A stretch of 64,000 nt of DNA, from positions 124,001 to 188,000 of the forward strand of contig JAWLAH010000003.1 in the NCBI GenBank assembly GCA_041395525.1. The letters run 5' to 3'. This document shows, piece by piece, positions 59,503 through 64,000 of the stretch. Origin of the DNA: CADEED01 sp020442965 (GTDB lineage: Bacteria > Pseudomonadota > Gammaproteobacteria > Steroidobacterales > Steroidobacteraceae). A model generated the notes under the pieces. It was not told the DNA's origin, made no database searches, and was given only the letters and a program-made list of their open reading frames with translations. The number at the start of each line of letters is the position of its first letter. Within the stretch, counting starts at the first letter, position 1. The translations under genes were made by a program, and so were the position numbers.

Positions 59503-60888
59503 ATGGAAGTCGCCGCGCTACTGTTGTTTGCCTGCGTTGTGCTCGCGCTGCTGGCGGGATTTCCGGTAGCGTTCACGCTCGGCGGCGTTTCCCTGCTGTT
59601 CGCCATCGTGGCTGAGTGGTTGGGGTATTTCGACCGTTCCTACCTCGATGCGCTACCTAGCCGCATTTTCGGCACGATGCAGAACGAGACGCTGATCGCA
59701 GTGCCGCTGTTCATATTCATGGGCCTCGTGCTCGAGAAGGCGCGCATCGCCGAGGACCTGCTCGAGACGCTGGGGCATCTGTTCGGTCGGGCGCGCGGCG
59801 GTCTTGCGTTCGCAGTGATGATCGTCGGTACCTTGCTGGCAGCAAGCACTGGCATCGTCGGCGCAACCGTGGTCACGATGGGCCTGCTATGCCTGCCGAC
59901 GATGCTGAAGCGCGGCTACGACGCAAGGGTGTCCACGGGCGCGATCTGCGCGGCCGGAACGCTCGGCCAGATCATCCCGCCGTCCATTATCCTGGTTCTG
60001 TTAGGCGACGTATTGTCGTCAGCCTATGCACAGGCCCAGTTGCGACGTGGCATCTACGCGCCGGAAACGATTTCCGTTGGCGATCTGTTCCTCGGCGCAA
60101 TGCTGCCGGGCTTGTTGCTCGTCGGTCTCTATCTGCTGTATCTCGCCGCAGTCGCATTCTGGCGGCCCGCCACCATGCCGGCGCTGCCGCAACAGGAACG
60201 CGCTGCGGCACGCGCGCACGGATTTGCGCTGCGGGTGCTGCGGGTGCTGGTGGCTCCGCTCGTGCTGATCATGGCGGTGCTGGGCTCGATCATCTCCGGT
60301 GTCGCCACACCGACCGAGGCGGCGGCCGTCGGCGCCGCCGGCGCCTTGCTGCTGGCGGCCGCTCGAAGACAGCTAACAATCGCGCGTCTGCGGCAGATCA
60401 TGCAGGGCACGGTACGCATGACCGCGATGGTATTCATGATCCTGATCGGAGCCGCGATCTTCTCGATCGTATTTCGCGGGCTGGGCGGCGATGATGCGGT
60501 CCACGAACTGCTCACCGACCTGCCGGGCGGTACCTTCGGCGCGATGCTGATCGTCATGCTTGTGATGTTCGTGCTGGGTTTCGTGCTCGACTTCATCGAG
60601 ATCACGTATGTCGTCGTGCCGATCGTCGGTCCGGTGTTGCTCGCGATGGGCCTCGATCCCGTCTGGCTCGGCGTGATGATCACGATCAATCTGCAAACGT
60701 CGTTTCTAACGCCGCCGTTTGGATTCGCCTTGTTCTATCTGCGCGGCGCGGCCCCACCCGATGTAACGACCGAAACCATCTACCGCGGCGTCTTGCCGTT
60801 CGTCGTGCTGCAATTGATAGCGTTGGTAGCGATCGCAATCTGGCCCGCGATCGCCACCTGGCTGCCAAAGGCGGTCTACGCGCATTGA
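59503..60888 (+). CDS. TRAP transporter large permease (DctM-like)
   Basis: 461 residues, about twelve helices. GFPVAFTLGG near the start, AASTGIVGATVVTMGLL, AAGTLGQIIPPSI (scoop motif) and NLQTSFLTPPFGFALFYLRG near the end are typical of DctM. Ten bases after the small permease. Imports organic acids with Na+, substrate not determinable here. Its TGA stop directly abuts the TAG of the convergent CBS gene. Confidence 0.93.
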   Translation: MEVAALLLFACVVLALLAGFPVAFTLGGVSLLFAIVAEWLGYFDRSYLDALPSRIFGTMQNETLIAVPLFIFMGLVLEKARIAEDLLETLGHLFGRARGGLAFAVMIVGTLLAASTGIVGATVVTMGLLCLPTMLKRGYDARVSTGAICAAGTLGQIIPPSIILVLLGDVLSSAYAQAQLRRGIYAPETISVGDLFLGAMLPGLLLVGLYLLYLAAVAFWRPATMPALPQQERAAARAHGFALRVLRVLVAPLVLIMAVLGSIISGVATPTEAAAVGAAGALLLAAARRQLTIARLRQIMQGTVRMTAMVFMILIGAAIFSIVFRGLGGDDAVHELLTDLPGGTFGAMLIVMLVMFVLGFVLDFIEITYVVVPIVGPVLLAMGLDPVWLGVMITINLQTSFLTPPFGFALFYLRGAAPPDVTTETIYRGVLPFVVLQLIALVAIAIWPAIATWLPKAVYAH

Positions 60889-61320
60889 CTAGCGATGAAT
60901 GTAGTCCTCGAGATCGGCGATCGTGCGTTCCTGCTCTTCGAGCATCGACTTGACGATGTCGCCGATCGAGATCACACCGATCACTGCGCCCCCCTCGACA
61001 ACGGGCAAATGACGGATGCGTTTGTCGGTCATGCGGCGCATGCAATCGTTGATCCGGTCACGCGGCGACACGGTTAGCACAGGAGAGCTCATGATCTGCC
61101 ATACGGGTGTCGCGCTCGACGAGCGACCCAACAACACCACCTTGCGGGCGTAGTCACGTTCGGAAATGATCCCGACCAGCTCCTTGCCCTTCATCACGAG
61201 CACCGCGCCCACGTACTTCTCCGCCATCAGGCGAATAGCCTCGAGTACGGGTGTTTCGGGATCTACCGAAAATACGGCTTGCGAGCGCTTGCTCGCCAGC
61301 AACTGCTCAACAGAGATCAT
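60889..61320 (-). CDS. CBS-pair domain protein
   Basis: 143 residues with two CBS motifs (VLVMKGKELVGIISERDYARKVVL and LPVVEGGAVIGVISIGDIVKSML). Adenine-nucleotide sensing is a common role. Last gene of the trehalose chain; its ATG overlaps the preceding small gene stop by four bases. Confidence 0.9.
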   Translation of the reverse strand: MISVEQLLASKRSQAVFSVDPETPVLEAIRLMAEKYVGAVLVMKGKELVGIISERDYARKVVLLGRSSSATPVWQIMSSPVLTVSPRDRINDCMRRMTDKRIRHLPVVEGGAVIGVISIGDIVKSMLEEQERTIADLEDYIHR

Positions 61321-61505
61321 GGGCGCACCTCCAACTGCCGCGGGCCGGTCTCCCAGAAGGCCGGCACGATATGCCCGACTGGGCCGCCATGCTGCGGTTT
61401 CACCACCGCAGCATAGCGCTTCAGGATCGCGTCTTCACGTCCGATCAGAAATCGGGCTGAATTCTTGTGGTCCCTAGGAGCCCGCGGCTCGTCGAGGCTT
61501 GGCAT
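61317..61505 (-). CDS. Small hypothetical protein between otsA and the CBS gene
   Basis: 62 residues, Pro/Arg/His-rich, no known domain. It overlaps the otsA end by 32 bases and its TGA overlaps the CBS start by ATGA. This arrangement fits a real member of the operon; codon support is weak. Confidence 0.4.
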   Translation of the reverse strand: MPSLDEPRAPRDHKNSARFLIGREDAILKRYAAVVKPQHGGPVGHIVPAFWETGPRQLEVRP

Positions 61506-62883
61506 GCTCGAACCCGATGGGATCCAGGGCCCGCAGAAATCGCGTGTGCCATTGGTGGATATCATTGCTCCGCAGCACCTGCATCGAACGGCGATGGCGT
61601 GCTCGCCGCTCGTCGAGAGGCATCGTGAGCGCCGTCTGCATCGCACGCGCAATGGCGCTCGAATCGTACGGATTCACCAACAGCGCATCTTCGAGTTCGA
61701 CCGCCGCACCCGCGAGCGATGACAATACCAACACGCCCGGATCATCCGGATCCTGAGCTGCGACGAATTCCTTGGCGACGAGGTTCATGCCATCGCGCAC
61801 CGGCGTGACGAGACCGACCCTCGCCATCCGAAAGAAGCCCATCAGCACATTGCGCGGAAAGTTGCGATTGAGATAGCGGATCGGTGTCCAGTCGGTCGCC
61901 GCGAACACGCCGTTCGTGCGACCGGCAGACTGCTCCAGCGCGGCGCGCAGCTCGGCGTACGCCCGCACGTCAGCGCGCGACAAAGGCGCGATCTGCACAT
62001 AGACAACTCTTCTCTGCTGCTCGGGGTGGACCTCGAGAAACTCCCGATAGGCCGCGAAGCGTTCCAGCAGACCCTTGCTATAGTCGAGACGATCGACGCC
62101 GATCATCAGCGGCATGCCTAACAATCCAGCCTGCATCTGTTTCACGGACGTCGACTTCAACGACTCGGCCGAAGACTTTTCGATGTCCGCGACGTCGACG
62201 CCAATCGGAAAAACGCCGGTCATCGTCCGCCGCCCCGCCATTGCCACAGCGCCGTCGGAGCCAACCACCGTCTCACCCCACAGCGCCGTTGCAGTCGCGA
62301 GAAAGTTGAGCCGATCACCTTGCGTTTGAAACCCTAACAAGTCAAACGACAACAACGAGCGCATGAGCTGCGGGCACACCGGCAAAGCGCGCAGCACGTC
62401 GTACGGCGGAAAGGGGATATGCAAAAAGAATCCGATGCGATTTCGCACCCCGGCATCGTGCAGCTTATGAGCGAGCGGCAACAGATGATAGTCGTGCACC
62501 CACACCAGGTCGGTGTCGGTCAGTAACGGCGCGAGGTGGCACGCGAAAAGACTGTTCACCGCATCATAGGCTTGGTACTCGCTCGCGGAATAATGGAACG
62601 TTCCCAGGAAAGAATGCAGCAGCGGCCACAGGGTTCCATTCGCAAAGCCATTGTAGTAAGCCGTGTACAGCTCCTCTGGCACGTCGATGGTCGCGTACGT
62701 GACCCGATCACGCTCGAGCAACTTTGGCGTGATGTCGGCCGCGTTCGCGACGCAATCGCCGCTGGCCCCGAACCACAGCCCACCGCGCGCGCGCATCGCT
62801 GCAAGCACGCCAACCGCAAGGCCACCGGGAGCTGCGGCGCGGCGCGGTATCGTGATTCGATTGGAAACGTTGACGAGCCTCAT
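61474..62883 (-). CDS. otsA: Trehalose-6-phosphate synthase
   Basis: 469 residues, GT20. N-terminus MRLVNVSNRITIP, VWVHDYHLLPLA, FFLHIPFPP, and VDRLDYSKGLLERF plus DGMNLVAKEFVAAQ for UDP-glucose binding. GGAGG is nine bases upstream of ATG 62883. Makes trehalose 6-phosphate; otsB is 23 bases upstream on the same strand. Confidence 0.95.
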   Translation of the reverse strand: MRLVNVSNRITIPRRAAAPGGLAVGVLAAMRARGGLWFGASGDCVANAADITPKLLERDRVTYATIDVPEELYTAYYNGFANGTLWPLLHSFLGTFHYSASEYQAYDAVNSLFACHLAPLLTDTDLVWVHDYHLLPLAHKLHDAGVRNRIGFFLHIPFPPYDVLRALPVCPQLMRSLLSFDLLGFQTQGDRLNFLATATALWGETVVGSDGAVAMAGRRTMTGVFPIGVDVADIEKSSAESLKSTSVKQMQAGLLGMPLMIGVDRLDYSKGLLERFAAYREFLEVHPEQQRRVVYVQIAPLSRADVRAYAELRAALEQSAGRTNGVFAATDWTPIRYLNRNFPRNVLMGFFRMARVGLVTPVRDGMNLVAKEFVAAQDPDDPGVLVLSSLAGAAVELEDALLVNPYDSSAIARAMQTALTMPLDERRARHRRSMQVLRSNDIHQWHTRFLRALDPIGFEHAKPRRAAGS

Positions 62884-62906
62884 TGCGTGAATCCTCCGAC
62901 GCGCAG

Positions 62907-63761
62907 CTATTGCGGCGCGCTCGACAAGGCGCCGGACAACTCGCGTAACACGGCCCACACCGCGCTCGGCCCGTCGAGATGCTCGCCTCGTATCGGTTGA
63001 TAGAAATTGGCCGGCAGTCGACTGCGCAATCTATCGCCGACCGTGATTGCCGTTCCACCTGCGCTCGCGACGTACTGCAGCGCCGGCAGGTCGGTGTCGT
63101 CGTCACCGAAGTACCAGGGTCGACGACCCTGAAAGGGTTGCATGCCCAGTAACGACTCGACCGCACTGCCCTTGTCGAAGGAATCGCCGCGCAGTTCCGC
63201 CACCGCAGCGCCCCACTGAATGCGCAGCCCGCTAGCCTCGCGGCCGAGTGTCGTGACAAGCTCGCGAACCTGCTGTTCGCACTCCGGAGCACGTCGATAG
63301 TGTAGCGCAAGGCTCGCGCCCTTGTCCTCGAAATACAGACGCGGATCGCTGGCGACGGCGCGTTGCATCGCGGCACGCACGGTCGCCATCGTCACTGCAT
63401 CGGGTGCTGGCGCGCGGGCGACGAGTCCCGCCGGCGTTCGAATTTCACCGCCGTGAGCACCGACGTGAGCGAACGTGGGGTCGGGAAACAAGCGAGCGAG
63501 ATCTTGCATCGAGCGACCACTAACAATCGCCACCGCGCCGCCTAGTTGTGCGGTCAGTGTATCGAGCAGCTGCCGCATTGCAGGCGAGATCGAGGTCACC
63601 GCGGGCGTCGGCGAGAAGCCGACCAGCGTGCCGTCGACATCGAGGAACAAGGCAATCTGCTGCGGCGCATCGCTGGGTAACAACCGGCTGATCAGCTCGC
63701 GTGCCACCGCTGACGTCTCGGTAGCGCTCGTGTGTGAGCGTGACACGAATGGCTTCTGCAT
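62907..63761 (-). CDS. otsB: Trehalose-6-phosphate phosphatase
   Basis: 284 residues, HAD fold. FLDVDGTL (Asp41, Asp43), VSGRSMQDL, and GDDDTDLPAL with the second Asp pair. Releases trehalose from trehalose 6-phosphate, likely for osmotic or desiccation stress. ATG 63761 or GTG 63779. Confidence 0.93.
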   Translation of the reverse strand: MQKPFVSRSHTSATETSAVARELISRLLPSDAPQQIALFLDVDGTLVGFSPTPAVTSISPAMRQLLDTLTAQLGGAVAIVSGRSMQDLARLFPDPTFAHVGAHGGEIRTPAGLVARAPAPDAVTMATVRAAMQRAVASDPRLYFEDKGASLALHYRRAPECEQQVRELVTTLGREASGLRIQWGAAVAELRGDSFDKGSAVESLLGMQPFQGRRPWYFGDDDTDLPALQYVASAGGTAITVGDRLRSRLPANFYQPIRGEHLDGPSAVWAVLRELSGALSSAPQ

Positions 63762-63910
63762 GGCAGCATGATACTGCACAGCGTTACCAGGGACCGACAG
63801 CGCGCAATATGTGAACGCGGTAACACTGTTGCGCAGTGAGCGCGTGTCACACTTGCATCACTGTCCACCAAGTTCACCCGAACGTCGATCGGAGCCGATT
63901 GCAACACGCC

Positions 63911-64000
63911 GTGACCCAATCCGAAACCATTCCTGAGCGCACGGTCAGCGCCGACAATCTCGCTGTGGTCACGGATGACGTCACATTGGTCGCCTATCTG
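63911..64000 (+). CDS. Start of a plus-strand gene running off the window
   Basis: GTG at 63911 (or TTG 63899 with GGAG four bases upstream) opens a frame of 30 codons without a stop to the window end, reading M T Q S E T I P E R T V. Too short to identify; divergent from otsB. Confidence 0.45.
   Translation, partial: MTQSETIPERTVSADNLAVVTDDVTLVAYL

Noticed and set aside
63783..63826. GTTACC/GGTAAC inverted repeat upstream of otsB as an operator
   Set aside because: Arms of six bases separated by about 32 bases; expected by chance at this length.
1..64000. CRISPR arrays, tRNA or rRNA genes, insertion sequences
   Set aside because: Looked for regular spaced repeats, tRNA T-loop signatures and transposase motifs; none supported.

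Overview
The window is about 64 kb of GC-rich, densely coded chromosome from a gammaproteobacterium. The gene neighbourhoods (pilMNOPQ beside a class A penicillin-binding protein, gmk-rpoZ-spoT-ridA-recG, tesA opposite ybbA-ybbP, bioBFHCD, coxBA-cox11-coxC) are typical of that class. The mix of genes would fit the Steroidobacterales/Nevskiales or xanthomonad side of it, but that placement is inference from context. There are no rRNA, tRNA, phage, transposase or CRISPR features; this is mostly housekeeping DNA.

Layout. 1-3756: ybbP (cut by the window edge) and ybbA on the minus strand, with tesA and a fadD on the plus strand; the fadD reading frame breaks shortly before its end. 3753-7521: a minus-strand chain aroK, aroB, dgt and a DUF6502-like gene. 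7681-14639: minus-strand pilM-N-O-P-Q followed by an Ig-repeat lipoprotein, preceded by a 345-base leader with a cyclic di-GMP-I (GEMM) riboswitch at 14893-14985. 15036-18113: the PBP1a gene and a hypothetical protein. 18137-25137: gltA, an M48 lipoprotein protease, rpmE, hemW (with a scrambled frame), rdgB, rph and a PP2C phosphatase, all minus strand. 25211-31932: yicC-gmk and rpoZ-spoT-ridA-recG. 31968-38396: ubiA, comF (opposite strand, reading into ubiA) and the biotin operon.

38432-47909 is an aa3-type cytochrome c oxidase locus with subunits II, I and III and the assembly factors Cox11, SURF1, a CxxxC thioredoxin-like protein, CtaA and CtaB, interrupted by a minus-strand DUF2909-VOC pair. 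47934-51717 holds two divergent metallo-beta-lactamase-fold hydrolases, a lipoprotein, a glutathione S-transferase and a second VOC protein that is a lipoprotein. 51739-60888 carries an AI-2E-type permease, uvrD, pyrF, trkA-trkH and TRAP permease subunits. 60889-63761 is a minus-strand trehalose operon (otsB-otsA-small gene-CBS protein). A plus-strand gene of unknown function starts at 63911 and runs off the window.

The most interesting point is regulatory: the type IV pilus alignment/secretin operon appears to be transcribed through a c-di-GMP aptamer that begins right at a well-spaced predicted promoter, and the operon ends in a lipoprotein of Ig-like repeats with a calcium-loop motif. Other points worth checking are three damaged or odd frames (fadD, hemW, comF), a DnaA-box cluster with an AT-rich flank upstream of rpmE, a perfect 44-bp palindrome after gloB, apparently leaderless starts for the DUF2244 gene and uvrD, and a strong excess of GTTAG/CTAAC over CTTAG/CTAAG.
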